Source: an uncultured Chloroflexota bacterium (GTDB lineage Bacteria > Chloroflexota > Dehalococcoidia > CAUJGQ01). Taken from it: a DNA stretch of 64,000 nt. A program made the position numbers and the translations under genes. The notes under the pieces are model-generated. The model was not told the DNA's origin and did no database searches. It was given only the letters and a program-made list of their open reading frames with translations. The stretch covers positions 47,655-111,654 of the forward strand of contig CALFMN010000244.1 in assembly GCA_937879875.1 (NCBI GenBank). The letters run 5' to 3'. Shown here piece after piece: positions 1 through 10,869 of this stretch; positions within the stretch are counted from its first letter, which is position 1; each line of letters starts with the position of its first letter.

Positions 1-250
1 CATCCGCGTCAACGCGCTCTGCCCCGGCCTGATCGACACGGCGCTGGCGCAGGCGATCTACGCAATGGCCGGCCCCGGCCGCGAGGAAGAGATGAAGGGC
101 CGCTACGCCCGCGCCACGCCGCTGGGCCGCGTGGGCCAGCCGGAGGACGTGGCCAAGATCGCCGTGCACCTGGCGAGCGACGAGGCGGCCTGGGTCACGG
201 GCCTGCTCTACTCGGTGGACGGCGGCGTGGGCATCGCGCCGCGCCGCTGA
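1..250 (+). CDS. SDR-family oxidoreductase, C-terminal part (5' truncated by window edge)
   Basis: The frame is open from the left edge (codons from base 2) and ends at TGA 248-250, giving about 82 residues. The fragment begins RVNALCPGLIDT, which matches the strand after the active-site helix of classical short-chain dehydrogenases. It continues with PLGRVGQPEDVAKIAVHLASDEAAWVTG and the terminal VDGG motif, the usual SDR C-terminus. The Rossmann nucleotide site and the Ser/Tyr/Lys triad lie outside the window, so substrate and cofactor cannot be stated. It is an NAD(P)-dependent soluble oxidoreductase of unknown specificity. Confidence 0.9.
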   Translation, partial: IRVNALCPGLIDTALAQAIYAMAGPGREEEMKGRYARATPLGRVGQPEDVAKIAVHLASDEAAWVTGLLYSVDGGVGIAPRR

Positions 251-275
251 GCACCAGTGAGGCGTGCAATCCCTC

Positions 276-302
276 TTGCTACATGTATATACTCGTAGCT
301 AC
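276..302 (+). promoter_or_regulatory. Putative promoter/operator of the AbrB-Doc locus
   Basis: A TATACT -10-like hexamer (288-293) lies between two short perfect palindromes, TACATGTA (280-287) and GTAGCTAC (295-302), just upstream of the GGAGG ribosome site at 305-309. No convincing -35 box is visible. AbrB-type antitoxins usually repress their own promoter, so the palindromes are plausible operator half-sites. This is inference from position and symmetry. Confidence 0.4.
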
Positions 303-315
303 ACGGAGGTGCGCC

Positions 316-609
316 ATGAAGATCGTCAAGATCCGCCGGGTGGGCAACAGCAATGTGATCACGCTGCCACGCGAGTTTGAAGCACCAGGTTTTTCGGCCG
401 GAGATGAGGTTGTGCTGGATCGGACGGCCGACGGCGGGCTGCACATGCTGCCGGCACGGCCCGTGCAGGAGGATTTTCAGGCCCGCGTCCGCCGTGTAGT
501 CGCTGAGAACAGAGAGGCGCTGGACATGCTCGCCGCGTACGATCGAGGCGAACCGGTTCAGCGCCTCAAGGCCGCGGCAAAGCCATCCAAACACAAGTCC
601 GCGCGATGA
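316..609 (+). CDS. AbrB/MazE-type antitoxin
   Basis: A 97-residue protein with an N-terminal SpoVT/AbrB swapped-hairpin DNA-binding domain (KIVKIRRVGNSNVITLPREF, then GDEVVLDR and GLHMLPA, about residues 1-45). The charged helical C-terminus is the usual toxin-binding arm. ATG 316 is chosen because GGAGG (305-309) sits 6 nt upstream; an in-frame start at 283 would lie inside the promoter. The stop overlaps the start of the Doc-like gene (ATGA), so the two are translationally coupled. Likely role: neutralise the toxin and repress the operon. Confidence 0.85.
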   Translation: MKIVKIRRVGNSNVITLPREFEAPGFSAGDEVVLDRTADGGLHMLPARPVQEDFQARVRRVVAENREALDMLAAYDRGEPVQRLKAAAKPSKHKSAR

Positions 610-998
610 GCGAGCTTGTCTACCTTACCGTCGAACAGGTGATCACGCTCTATGCCGGCCTCTTTGATTGCACCGAACGGCAGGCGGCCGATCAACTCCG
701 CAGCCGGGAAGGGCTGGAGTCGGCACTTGCGCGTCCGCAGTTCTATGCACACTACGAAAGTGCAGACGTGTCGATGCAGGCAGCAGTCCTGGCAGAAGGG
801 ATTGCCGAAACGCAACCGTTCATTGAAGGCAACAAGCGGACCGCATTGGCGGCATTGGCGCTTTTCCTGGATATGAACGGCTTTGCGCTCGCCGCCTCGC
901 AGCAGGAGCGCGTGGAGTGGATGCTGAGCCTGGCCGAAGGCGCCGCGGCCGAGGCGCTGGCCGATCGCATCCGCGCCTGCCGCACGCCCGCCCGCTGA
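606..998 (+). CDS. Doc/Fic-family death-on-curing toxin with variant catalytic motif
   Basis: A 130-residue protein of typical Doc length. The Fic-fold signature is at residues 70-78, QPFIEGNKR followed by TA. The anion-binding loop (EGNKR) is intact, but the residue that is His in the HPFxDGNKR consensus is Gln70 (codon CAA). Doc enzymes phosphorylate EF-Tu on a Thr using ATP and need the His as base, so activity here may be altered or absent. The partner antitoxin overlaps upstream by ATGA. Codon use is less GC-rich than the flanking metabolic genes, consistent with a mobile toxin-antitoxin cassette. Confidence 0.8.
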   Translation: MSELVYLTVEQVITLYAGLFDCTERQAADQLRSREGLESALARPQFYAHYESADVSMQAAVLAEGIAETQPFIEGNKRTALAALALFLDMNGFALAASQQERVEWMLSLAEGAAAEALADRIRACRTPAR

Positions 999-1190
999 CC
1001 GCCGCGGCCATCGCGGGCCACGCGCTTGCCCTGCGAGCATGCACGGGCGAAGCTCCGCCGCGCGGCTATGCGTAACGCCCGCCCGCCGAGCCGCTACTAT
1101 GAGCAGACGCGGTGCACGCACGGCACGTCCCCGCTCGCGGGCGAGCGCCGGGCCGGCCACACGCGAGCGACGCAGCCGCAGGAGCTTCAG

Positions 1191-3893
<2,703 letters not shown>

Positions 3894-3973
3894 TCGTGCC
3901 AGAGGCGACCCATCGGTTCGCTACTCCGGGGGCCGTCGCGAGCCAGCCGCTGGCTGATTCGGAGGAGCGTGCG

Positions 3974-4771
3974 ATGCCGTACCAGGACGTGCAGATCGAC
4001 CTTCACGACGGCGTGTGCTGGATCACGCTCGATCGTCCGGAGCAGATGAACGCGCTCAGCCCGGAGATGGGCGACGGCCTCGTCTCGGCGCTCGAGCAGG
4101 CCGGCCGCGACGACGAGGTACGCGTGGTCGTGATCACCGGCGCCGGGCGCGCCTTCTGCGCCGGCGGCGATTTGAAGACGATGAACGTGCGCGCCGAGCG
4201 CGAGCGCACGGCCAGTGGCCGGCTGGAGGCGCTGAGCGCCGCTGGACGGCGTATTCCGATGCTGGTGCGCCAGATCCACAAGCCCGTGATCGCCGCGGTG
4301 AACGGCGCGGCGATGGGCTGGGGCTGTGACCTCGCCGTGGCCTGCGATCTGCGCATTGCCGCCGACAGCGCCCGCTTCGGTGAGCTGTTCGTCAAGCGCG
4401 GGCTGATTCCCGACGGCGGCTCGACCTACAACCTGCCCCGCCTGATCGGCATGGACCGCGCCGCGGAACTGATCTTCACCGGCCGGCTGATCGACGCGGC
4501 CGAGGCGCTGCGCATCGGCCTGGTCACGCGCGTGGTGCCCGCGGCCGAACTGCGCGCCGAGACGCAACGGCTGGCCAGCGAGATCGCCGCCAACGCTCCG
4601 CTGGCCGTGCAAACGGCGAAACGCCTGCTCTACGCGCAGCAGAACCTGACGATCGAACAGGCGATGGAGCAGGTCACGTTCTTCCTCTCCACACTGCGCC
4701 AGTCGGAAGACCACCACGAAGGCGTGGCCGCGTTCTTGGAGAAACGCGAGGCCGTCTTCCGCGGCGTCTGA
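3974..4771 (+). CDS. Enoyl-CoA hydratase/isomerase family protein
   Basis: A 265-residue crotonase-fold protein. It has the oxyanion-hole segment GAGRAFCAGGDLKTM (about residues 56-70) and the second hole motif KPVIAAVNGAAMGWGCDLAVACDLRIA. The Glu of FGELFVKRGLIPDGG sits where the crotonase catalytic Glu is expected. Likely role: hydration or isomerisation of an enoyl-CoA in fatty-acid or related acyl-CoA degradation. ATG 3974 has GGAGGAG at 3961-3967; a GTG start at 3896 is in frame but is less supported. It begins 80 nt after the glucosidase and may be cotranscribed. Confidence 0.9.
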   Translation: MPYQDVQIDLHDGVCWITLDRPEQMNALSPEMGDGLVSALEQAGRDDEVRVVVITGAGRAFCAGGDLKTMNVRAERERTASGRLEALSAAGRRIPMLVRQIHKPVIAAVNGAAMGWGCDLAVACDLRIAADSARFGELFVKRGLIPDGGSTYNLPRLIGMDRAAELIFTGRLIDAAEALRIGLVTRVVPAAELRAETQRLASEIAANAPLAVQTAKRLLYAQQNLTIEQAMEQVTFFLSTLRQSEDHHEGVAAFLEKREAVFRGV

Positions 4772-4795
4772 GCCGCCGCGCGGGCCGCGTGCGAG

Positions 4796-5503
4796 CTACT
4801 GCTGCGCTGCCTGCGCCTTTTGGTCCAGCAGGTCGATCAGCGGTTGCAGAGCGTCGAGCGAGGCCTTGTCGGGCAGGAAGAACTCGCCCACGCCGAGGAT
4901 GATGCGTCCGCGCCGCCAGGCGATCGAGTAGCCGATCTGGCCGTTGCCGGTCACCTGAATCGCGAACGACTGCTCGCCGAGCGGCTGCGGCAGCGTGATC
5001 TCCTGGTACTGTGTCCCAGCCGCCGGGCGCGGATACTGGTCGAAATACTGCTTCGCGCCGGCCGCGTCCTTCCACACGTCGATGGTAACGCCGGCGCCTC
5101 CCGGGCTGTCGGGCGTCGTGATCTGCCGCAGGTAGCCGCCGAGCCGGCCCGTCGTGTTCATCAGGTCGAGCACGGCCGCCGGATTTTCGAAGCCGCTCAC
5201 CGCGGCCTCGTTCGGCTGATAGGCCTCGAATTGACCGAAGCCGAAGCCCGGCGACCTGCCGCCCGGCTTCGGCCGCACCTGCTCGGTGATATCGGTCACG
5301 GCCTTCGGCGGCGCTCCCGGCGGCTCCAGGGAGACGCCCGGCGTCGGGCTGCCGCGTTGCGCCTGCGCGGGCGCGGCCGTCTGTGCAGGCGGCGCCGTCG
5401 GCCCGGCTGCGGTGGGCGACGTGGCCTTTTTGTTGTTCGAGCCTCCGCACGCGGCCAGTGCCAGCAGCGCGGCGGGAACGACGAGGATCACGAGCCGGCG
5501 CAT
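4796..5503 (-). CDS. Secreted lipoprotein, paralogue of the next gene
   Basis: A 235-residue lipoprotein. The type II signal peptide (MRRLVILVVPAALLALAAC) is followed by the lineage-typical GSNNKKA and a Pro/Ala/Thr/Gln-rich linker to about residue 60. The globular part contains GGAGVTIDVWKDAAGAKQYFDQYP, a surface-exposed domain of unknown function. It aligns along its length with the adjacent lipoprotein at 5691-6602 (shared TGRLxGxxxQI, PDSxxGxGVxIxxWxDxAGAKxYFDQ, YSIAWRRGR/TSIAWRRGR). Start at 5503 follows GGGGAG. Function unknown; probably anchored on the outer face of the membrane. Confidence 0.8.
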   Translation of the reverse strand: MRRLVILVVPAALLALAACGGSNNKKATSPTAAGPTAPPAQTAAPAQAQRGSPTPGVSLEPPGAPPKAVTDITEQVRPKPGGRSPGFGFGQFEAYQPNEAAVSGFENPAAVLDLMNTTGRLGGYLRQITTPDSPGGAGVTIDVWKDAAGAKQYFDQYPRPAAGTQYQEITLPQPLGEQSFAIQVTGNGQIGYSIAWRRGRIILGVGEFFLPDKASLDALQPLIDLLDQKAQAAQQ

Positions 5504-5690
5504 GGAACTCCCCGGCGCGAACAGCACGCCATCCAGCAGGATAGCCGTGGCCGCCTGTGAGGAACAGCGCGCCGAACAGCCCAACTCCCCGGACCGCTCG
5601 ACGCCCGCTCGCCCCTTCCCTCCCATACTGCCGATCGCAAGCGACAGATCTCCCATCGTTTGTGTGTGGGAGAGCAGGGGGAGTGGATTA

Positions 5691-6602
5691 CTATGGCCCC
5701 TGCGCCGCCTGCGCCTTCGCATCGAGGATGGCCGCGATCTGCAGCAGGTGGTCCAGCGCCGCCTGCCCCGAGGCCGGCTCGCCCACACCCAGCACCACGC
5801 GCCCGCGCCGCCAGGCGATCGACGTACCGCTGCCCGCGCCGATCGCGTACTGATAGGCGGTGCTCTGGTCGCCGAGCGGCGATGGCAGCGTAAACTGCTG
5901 CGGCTTCACCTCGGCGGGCGGGCTGGGGAACTGGTCGAAGTAGGCTTTCGCGCCCGCCTCGTCCTGCCAGATCTCGATCGAGACGCCGATGCCCGAGGAA
6001 CTGTCGGGCGAGTTGATCTGCTGGACGAAGCCGTCGAGCCGGCCGGTGTCGTTGAACAGCTTCAGCACCGCCTGCGGGTCGGCATAGCCGTTGATCGCCT
6101 GCGCGTTCGCTTCGTGCGCCGAGAGCCCGCCAACGCTGTAGCCGGAAGGCAGATCCGTGGCGGTCAGCATGATGCGGTCGATCAGGTCGGCGGCCGAGGC
6201 GCCGCTGCCGGAGGCTGCCGAAGCCGCCGCGGTCGAGGAGGGTTCCGCTCCGGCCGGCGCCGCTGCTGCGGCCGTGCCCGCGGCCGTTGCGGAAGGGGCG
6301 CGAGTCGGGACGGCTGTGCTGGCGGCCGCAGTCGGACTCGGCGCAGCAGCAGGTGCAGCAGCGGCGGTCGCGGTTGGACTCCCTCCCGCCACGGCCGGGA
6401 AGGGTGTACCGTTGCTGAGAGCGGCGCTCGGCGTGCCGCTGGCGGGCGTATGGGACGCGGCGGCGGCCGCCTGCGGCGTGCTCGGCGCCGCTGAAGCGGC
6501 CGGCGGCGTGGTCTTCGGCTTGTTCGACGAACTGCACGCCGTGCAGAGCACAAGGGCGCAGAGCGTCGCGGAGCAGGCAAGCTTGAGCAAAACGGTGGTC
6601 AC
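5691..6602 (-). CDS. Secreted lipoprotein with long Ala/Pro/Thr linker (tandem paralogue)
   Basis: A 303-residue lipoprotein with signal peptide and lipobox LVLCTAC, then about 110 residues of low-complexity Ala/Pro/Thr/Ser linker. The C-terminal domain from about residue 135 (LIDRIMLTATDLPSGYSVGG onward) is homologous to that of the downstream lipoprotein and ends DHLLQIAAILDAKAQAAQGP. The linker is twice as long as in the paralogue, as expected for a flexible cell-surface tether. The two genes lie head to tail with 187 nt between them, pointing to a local duplication. Function unknown. Confidence 0.8.
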   Translation of the reverse strand: MTTVLLKLACSATLCALVLCTACSSSNKPKTTPPAASAAPSTPQAAAAASHTPASGTPSAALSNGTPFPAVAGGSPTATAAAAPAAAPSPTAAASTAVPTRAPSATAAGTAAAAAPAGAEPSSTAAASAASGSGASAADLIDRIMLTATDLPSGYSVGGLSAHEANAQAINGYADPQAVLKLFNDTGRLDGFVQQINSPDSSSGIGVSIEIWQDEAGAKAYFDQFPSPPAEVKPQQFTLPSPLGDQSTAYQYAIGAGSGTSIAWRRGRVVLGVGEPASGQAALDHLLQIAAILDAKAQAAQGP

Positions 6603-6703
6603 CTCAGCGTGAATGTCGTCACTGCCACGATCAACACCTCGGCAGGCCGAAACGTTCCACTCCTGGGCGCTGCCGCGTCTCGCCTCCGCCGCGCGGGGCG
6701 CCG

Positions 6704-6916
6704 ATGAGCCGCGCCGGCGGGCAGCCCGACCCGCTGCCGCCCGACCGCCTCGCCATCGAATGCCGCTTTCTGCGCCGCACGATCATCTCCGGCCGGCTGG
6801 ACGGCCCCGTGGCCACGCTCTGCCAGCACCCGGTGCGCGACGGCTTCGACTGCGTTGGGCCGTTCATGGAAGACCTGCCCACCGCCTGCCGGCTCTGGGA
6901 GCAACGCGGCCGCTGA
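6704..6916 (+). CDS. Small four-cysteine hypothetical protein
   Basis: A 70-residue protein with four Cys (IECRFL, ATLCQH, FDCVGP, PTACRL), suggestive of a metal or disulphide site, and Arg-rich segments. ATG 6704 is preceded by weak Shine-Dalgarno-like GCGCCG. It lies just upstream of clpP but separated from it by the clpP promoter region. No family was recognised. The open frame ends cleanly before the promoter, but a spurious frame in GC-rich DNA is possible. Confidence 0.5.
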   Translation: MSRAGGQPDPLPPDRLAIECRFLRRTIISGRLDGPVATLCQHPVRDGFDCVGPFMEDLPTACRLWEQRGR

Positions 6917-6954
6917 GGCTGGCGCATGGCATCGTTCGACGCGGCGGCGCGCGA

Positions 6955-6997
6955 TATACTCAATCTGTAGTTTATCCGTGCCTCCAGGCACGAGGAG
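6955..6997 (+). promoter_or_regulatory. clpP promoter -10 and leader hairpin
   Basis: A TATACT -10 hexamer lies at 6955-6960. The possible -35 boxes are weak: TTCGAC at 6935-6940 is only 14 nt away. The leader contains a perfect inverted repeat CGTGCCT-CC-AGGCACG (6977-6992) directly abutting the GAGGAG ribosome site (6992-6997). A hairpin this close to the Shine-Dalgarno could modulate translation; this is inferred. Confidence 0.4.
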
Positions 6998-7006
6998 CAC
7001 ACCGCC

Positions 7007-7618
7007 ATGACGTACGTTCCCAATCCTGCCGTGATCGAGTCCGACGGGCGCATCGAGCGCTCGATGGATGTTTTCTCCCGGCTGCTGCGCGACCGCATTA
7101 TCTACCTCGGCACGCCGATCGACGATTCGGTGGCGAATCTGATCATCGGCCAGTTGCTGTATCTGGCCAGCGCCGACCCCGACCGCGACATCCAGATGTA
7201 CATCAACAGCCCCGGCGGCGTGGTCACCGCCGGCCTGGCCATCTACGACACGATGCAGCACATCCGCTGCGATGTGTCCACAACCTGCATCGGCCAGGCC
7301 GCCAGTATGGGCGCCGTGCTGCTGGCCGCCGGCGCCAAGGGCAAGCGCTACATCACGCCCAACGCGCAGGTAATGGTGCACCAGGGCAGCGCCGGTTTCA
7401 GCGGCGCCACGCCGGACATCATGATCCAGGTCCAGCACCTGGCCGGCCTGATCGAGCGGCTGAACAACATTCTCGCCAAACACACCGGCCAGCCGATGGA
7501 GCGCATCAAGACGGACACCTCCCGCGACTTCTGGATGAACGCCGACCAGGTGCTCGAGTACGGTATCTGCGATCAGGTGCTCTCGCCCGCAAAGGAGCTG
7601 GCCGCGGTCGGAGCATAG
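7007..7618 (+). CDS. clpP: ATP-dependent Clp protease proteolytic subunit
   Basis: A 203-residue ClpP with the catalytic triad visible as Ser100 (GQAASMGA), His125 (QVMVHQG) and Asp174 (DTSRDFWM), and the family signature INSPGGVVTAGLAIYDTMQ. It forms the tetradecameric peptidase chamber used with ClpX/ClpC ATPases for cytosolic protein turnover. No clpX lies next to it in the window. It has its own promoter and is followed by a strong terminator hairpin, so it is probably monocistronic. Confidence 0.97.
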   Translation: MTYVPNPAVIESDGRIERSMDVFSRLLRDRIIYLGTPIDDSVANLIIGQLLYLASADPDRDIQMYINSPGGVVTAGLAIYDTMQHIRCDVSTTCIGQAASMGAVLLAAGAKGKRYITPNAQVMVHQGSAGFSGATPDIMIQVQHLAGLIERLNNILAKHTGQPMERIKTDTSRDFWMNADQVLEYGICDQVLSPAKELAAVGA

Positions 7619-7645
7619 TCGCAGCTCAGCGCTTCCTGTACAGAC

Positions 7646-7678
7646 GACGGGGGACGGGCGCGATGCCCGTCCCCCGTC
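7646..7678 (+). terminator. Terminator-like hairpin after clpP
   Basis: A perfect 14-bp stem (7646-7659 with 7665-7678, arm GACGGGGGACGGGC) and a 5-nt GCGAT loop, 27 nt after the clpP stop. No long U-tract follows, so termination strength is uncertain. Confidence 0.65.
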
Positions 7679-7697
7679 TGCATGGTCGGCGGCGCTC

Positions 7698-7884
7698 GGC
7701 CCTCTATCCCCCGTCCCCTTTCCCCCAATCGTTGCCATCGCGCGGAGCGCGATCTGGGATGAGGGAAGGGGCGATCGTGCGCAGCACGACTCGGACGGTC
7801 TCGGGTTAACCATTCATCGATCGGATCGCTTCAGGCTGGATCGCCCCTCGCCCAGGATTGGGAGAGGGGAAGGGGGTGAGGGCC
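7698..7884. repeat. Family 2 palindromic element, copy 1
   Basis: A 187-bp element bounded by GGCCCTC (7698-7704) and GAGGGCC (7878-7884). The central sequence TCGGGTTAACC is at 7801-7811. The right arm hairpin has GCCCA-GGAT-TGGG at its core, inside CCCCTC...GAGGGG. Related elements lie at 40629-40827 and 43668-43837. The element occupies the convergent junction of clpP and the CoxL-like gene; its right end encodes the last 17 residues and stop codon of the latter. It resembles a MITE or REP-type repeat with no coding capacity. Confidence 0.7.
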
Positions 7885-10227
7885 CGCCGCCCGCATCGCG
7901 TTCCAGACCCGCTGCGGTGTCAGCGGCAGATCGATGTGGCGCACACCCAGCGGCGCCAGCGCATCCATCACCGCGTTGGCGATCGCCGGCACGCTGCCGA
8001 TCGTGCCCGCTTCGCCCACGCCCTTGACGCCGAGCGGCGTGCGCGGCGAGGGCGTGACCGTATGGCCGATCGACATGTGCGGCATATCTTCGCTGTGCGG
8101 AATCGCGTAGTCCATGAAGCTGCCGGAAATGAGCTGGCCGTTTTCGTCGTAGACCACCTCTTCCAGCAGCGCCTGGCCCACCCCCTGCGCGATGCCGCCG
8201 TGCACCTGCCCGCGCACGATCAGCGGGTTGATCACCGGACCGCAGTCGTCTACCCCGTCGAAACGCAGCAGCGACACCGCGCCGGTGTCGCGATCCACTT
8301 CGACCATCGCTAAGTACGCGCCGAAGGGGAAGGTCATGCCCTGCGAGCCGAAGAAGTGCTGCGCTTCGAGGCCGGGCTCGTCGCCGGGCGCGGGCGCGCT
8401 GTAGGCGTGCGCGGCCACGCGCTGAAAGGCGAGGCCGCGGTCGGGCGCGTCGGCCGGCTCGATGCGGCCGTTGCGGAAGACAAGATCGTCTTCGTTCGCC
8501 TCGATCATGTTGGCGGCGACGCGGCGCATTTTCGCCTCGATCTCGCGCAGCGACTGATAGACCGCCGAACCGCCCATCATCATGCTGCGGCTGCCAAAAG
8601 TCCCGATGCCCTGCGGCACGATGGCGGTATCGTGCTCGTGCAGCGTCACCGTGTCGGGATCGACGCCCAGCACTTCGGCCGCGAGCTGCGCGAAGACCGT
8701 CTCGTGGCCCTGGCCGTGCGCCGAAACGCCGGTTAACAACTCGACCGCGCCGCTCTGGTTCACACGCACCGCGCCGTACTCCCAGGCCGCCGCGCCGCCG
8801 CCTTCGCTGGCCGCGCCGGGGCCGCAGCTCTCGACGTACGAGCAGATGCCGATGCCGACCAGCCGCCCGGCGGCGCGGGCCGCATCGCGCTCGCGCTTGA
8901 GCGCGGCGTAATCCACGTTCTCCAGCAGGGTGCTCAGCGCCTTCTCGTAGTCGCCGCTGTCGTAGAGCAGGCCGGTGGCCGTGCGATACGGGAAGGCGTC
9001 GGCGGGAATGAAGTTCTTACGGCGCAGCTCGACCGGGTCCATCGCCAGCTCGCGCGCCAGCAGATCCATCGCCCGCTCGCAGAAGTAGGTCGCTTCTGGC
9101 CGGCCGGCGCCGCGGTAGGCTGCCGTGGGCGACTTGTTGGTCAGCGCCTCGCTGAGCAGCACGCGGGCAGCGGGAAATTTGTAGACGTTGGTGCAGAGCC
9201 GCTGCGTGTTGCCGAACAGGCCGACCGTGCTGGCGTCGCAGGTATGGCCCAAATCGGCGATGATGCTGAGCTTGAGGCCGAGCAGCGTGCCGTCGCGCCT
9301 GGCCGCCAGCTCGATCGTGCCGCTCTGGCCACGGCCGTGGCTGGTGGTCGTGAACGACTCCATGCGCGTCTCGATCCACTTGACCGGCCGCTCGAAGCGC
9401 CGCGCCAGGAACGCGGCGCAGGCTTCTTCGGAGTAGACATTGCCTTTGGCGCCGAAGCCGCCGCCCATCTCCGGCGCGATCACACGCACGCGTCCTTCGG
9501 GAACGCCGGTCATGCGCGAGAGCGTGGCGCGCACGCGGTGCGGCGCCTGCGAAGTGACCCAGATCGTGAAACGATCGTCCCAGCGATCGTAGCGCGCCAG
9601 CACGCCGCGCGTTTCGATCGCGGAGGGCGCGAGGCGGGCGGCCGACATGCGCTGCTTCACGACGATATCCGCCTGCGCGAACGCCGCCTCGATCTCAGCT
9701 TCTGAGGCGCCGAACGGCACGCCCCGCAGCACGGCGTTGCCGGGAAAGTCGTCCCAGAGCTGCGGCGCGCCCGGCGCCAGCGCCGCCTCCGGATCGACCA
9801 CGGCGGGCAACTCGTCATACTCGACCTCGACCAGGTCGACCGCGTCCTCCGCGACGTAACGGTCACTCGCCAGCACCGCGGCGACCGACTCGCCCACGCG
9901 CCGCACCTTCTCCCGCGCCAGCACGAAGCGGGGCGGCTGCGGCGGACCGGGATTCGCCGGGAACGGCGGCGCGAAGTCGGCGGCTTCGGCGCCCGTCACC
10001 ACGGCGAAGACACCCGGCAAGGCGAGCGCCGCGCTCACGTCGATCGAAACGATGCGGGCGTGCGCGTGCGGGGAGCGTACGAAAGCGAGGTGCAGCAGAT
10101 CGGGCAGATGCATGTCGTCGATGTAGGTTGCACTGCCGGTAATCAGGCGCGGGTCTTCGCGCCGTTTCACCGGCGTTCCGAACCAACGCGCATGCAGAAA
10201 TGGCCCGGTGCTGTGCTCGTCAGCCAC
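7831..10227 (-). CDS. Molybdopterin-binding xanthine dehydrogenase/CoxL-family large subunit (form II motif)
   Basis: A 798-residue large subunit of the molybdenum hydroxylase family. The N-terminal aldehyde-oxidase a/b hammerhead domain spans about residues 15-140 and the molybdopterin-binding domains follow. The active-site loop reads AYRGAGR (370-376), the form II CoxL signature, rather than the AYxCSFR of true aerobic CO dehydrogenase. It is therefore better called a form II CoxL-like or xanthine-dehydrogenase-type oxidoreductase. GTG 10227 follows GGGAGGAAG. The FAD (CoxM) and 2Fe-2S (CoxS) subunits are not adjacent, so it must pair with products encoded elsewhere. Its last 17 residues (GPHPLPLSQSWARGDPA) are encoded by a repeat element. 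Confidence 0.9.
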   Translation of the reverse strand: MADEHSTGPFLHARWFGTPVKRREDPRLITGSATYIDDMHLPDLLHLAFVRSPHAHARIVSIDVSAALALPGVFAVVTGAEAADFAPPFPANPGPPQPPRFVLAREKVRRVGESVAAVLASDRYVAEDAVDLVEVEYDELPAVVDPEAALAPGAPQLWDDFPGNAVLRGVPFGASEAEIEAAFAQADIVVKQRMSAARLAPSAIETRGVLARYDRWDDRFTIWVTSQAPHRVRATLSRMTGVPEGRVRVIAPEMGGGFGAKGNVYSEEACAAFLARRFERPVKWIETRMESFTTTSHGRGQSGTIELAARRDGTLLGLKLSIIADLGHTCDASTVGLFGNTQRLCTNVYKFPAARVLLSEALTNKSPTAAYRGAGRPEATYFCERAMDLLARELAMDPVELRRKNFIPADAFPYRTATGLLYDSGDYEKALSTLLENVDYAALKRERDAARAAGRLVGIGICSYVESCGPGAASEGGGAAAWEYGAVRVNQSGAVELLTGVSAHGQGHETVFAQLAAEVLGVDPDTVTLHEHDTAIVPQGIGTFGSRSMMMGGSAVYQSLREIEAKMRRVAANMIEANEDDLVFRNGRIEPADAPDRGLAFQRVAAHAYSAPAPGDEPGLEAQHFFGSQGMTFPFGAYLAMVEVDRDTGAVSLLRFDGVDDCGPVINPLIVRGQVHGGIAQGVGQALLEEVVYDENGQLISGSFMDYAIPHSEDMPHMSIGHTVTPSPRTPLGVKGVGEAGTIGSVPAIANAVMDALAPLGVRHIDLPLTPQRVWNAMRAAGPHPLPLSQSWARGDPA

Positions 10228-10502
10228 GGTTGGCTTCCTCCCGCGGGTGGGTGTGGGGCGCTGCCCCGTGCAACTGTACACTGACCAGCAACGATGCGCC
10301 GACTGAACACCTAACCCCATCGCGGCTTGCGCCGCGCCTGCCGATCACCGTCTTTCCAGGCCACAAGCCCGAACTCGCCGCGGACGTCTTACCTGGCTCT
10401 GGCATCACGGCGTCCTGCCGCGGCGTAGTGGACTGCGCTGCGCGGCTGCGCCGATCGGGCGGCTATCCATAGCGCCAGCCGCGCGCCGGCGGCGCTCGCG
10501 CA

Positions 10503-10532
10503 TTGTGCGGGCCGCGACGCGTCTGCTAGCAT
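10503..10532 (+). promoter_or_regulatory. Putative rpsO promoter in the 375-bp gap 10228-10602
   Basis: TTGTGC (10503-10508) and TAGCAT (10527-10532) are separated by 18 nt, upstream of rpsO. The rest of the gap 10228-10500 shows no credible gene; short frames there have no family features. A GCCCG/CGGGC inverted repeat (10563-10582) in the leader could form a hairpin, and S15 leaders are often autoregulatory, but no known S15-binding fold was recognised here. Confidence 0.35.
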
Positions 10533-10602
10533 ATTGCCGTAGAAAAAGAGCGTGAAAAACGAGCCCGACCGCGAGAGCGGGCACCAGAGAGAAGAAAGGC
10601 GC

Positions 10603-10869
10603 ATGCTCACCAAGGATAAACGCGAGGAGATTATCTCCTCATACCGCACGCACGACACGGACACCGGCTCGCCCGAAGTCCAGGTCGCCTTGCTTACGGC
10701 GCGCATCACCGAGCTGACCGACCACCTGCGCACGCACAAGAAGGACCACCACTCGCGCCGCGGCCTGCTCAAGCTCGTCGGTCAACGCCGCCGTACGCTC
10801 GCCTACCTCAACAAGTCGGACGTCGAGCGCTACCGCACCGTCATCGCCCGGCTGGGCCTCCGCAAATAG
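10603..10869 (+). CDS. rpsO: 30S ribosomal protein S15
   Basis: An 88-residue S15 with the full family signature: TGSPEVQVALLTARITELTDHLRTHKKDHHSRRGLLKLVGQRRRTLAYL. It binds the central domain of 16S rRNA early in 30S assembly. ATG 10603 is preceded by GAAGAAAGG; an in-frame ATG at 10552 would add residues not found in the family. It is followed after 253 nt by pnp, the classic rpsO-pnp order. Confidence 0.98.
   Translation: MLTKDKREEIISSYRTHDTDTGSPEVQVALLTARITELTDHLRTHKKDHHSRRGLLKLVGQRRRTLAYLNKSDVERYRTVIARLGLRK

Noticed and set aside
5286..6494. A 402-codon plus-strand frame across both lipoproteins
   Set aside because: Its composition mirrors the antisense of the Ala/Pro/Thr linkers and has no recognisable domain; the minus-strand frames have signal peptides and homology to each other.
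10228..10500. Short frames between the CoxL-like gene and rpsO
   Set aside because: No start context, no motif and mixed strands; considered non-coding.
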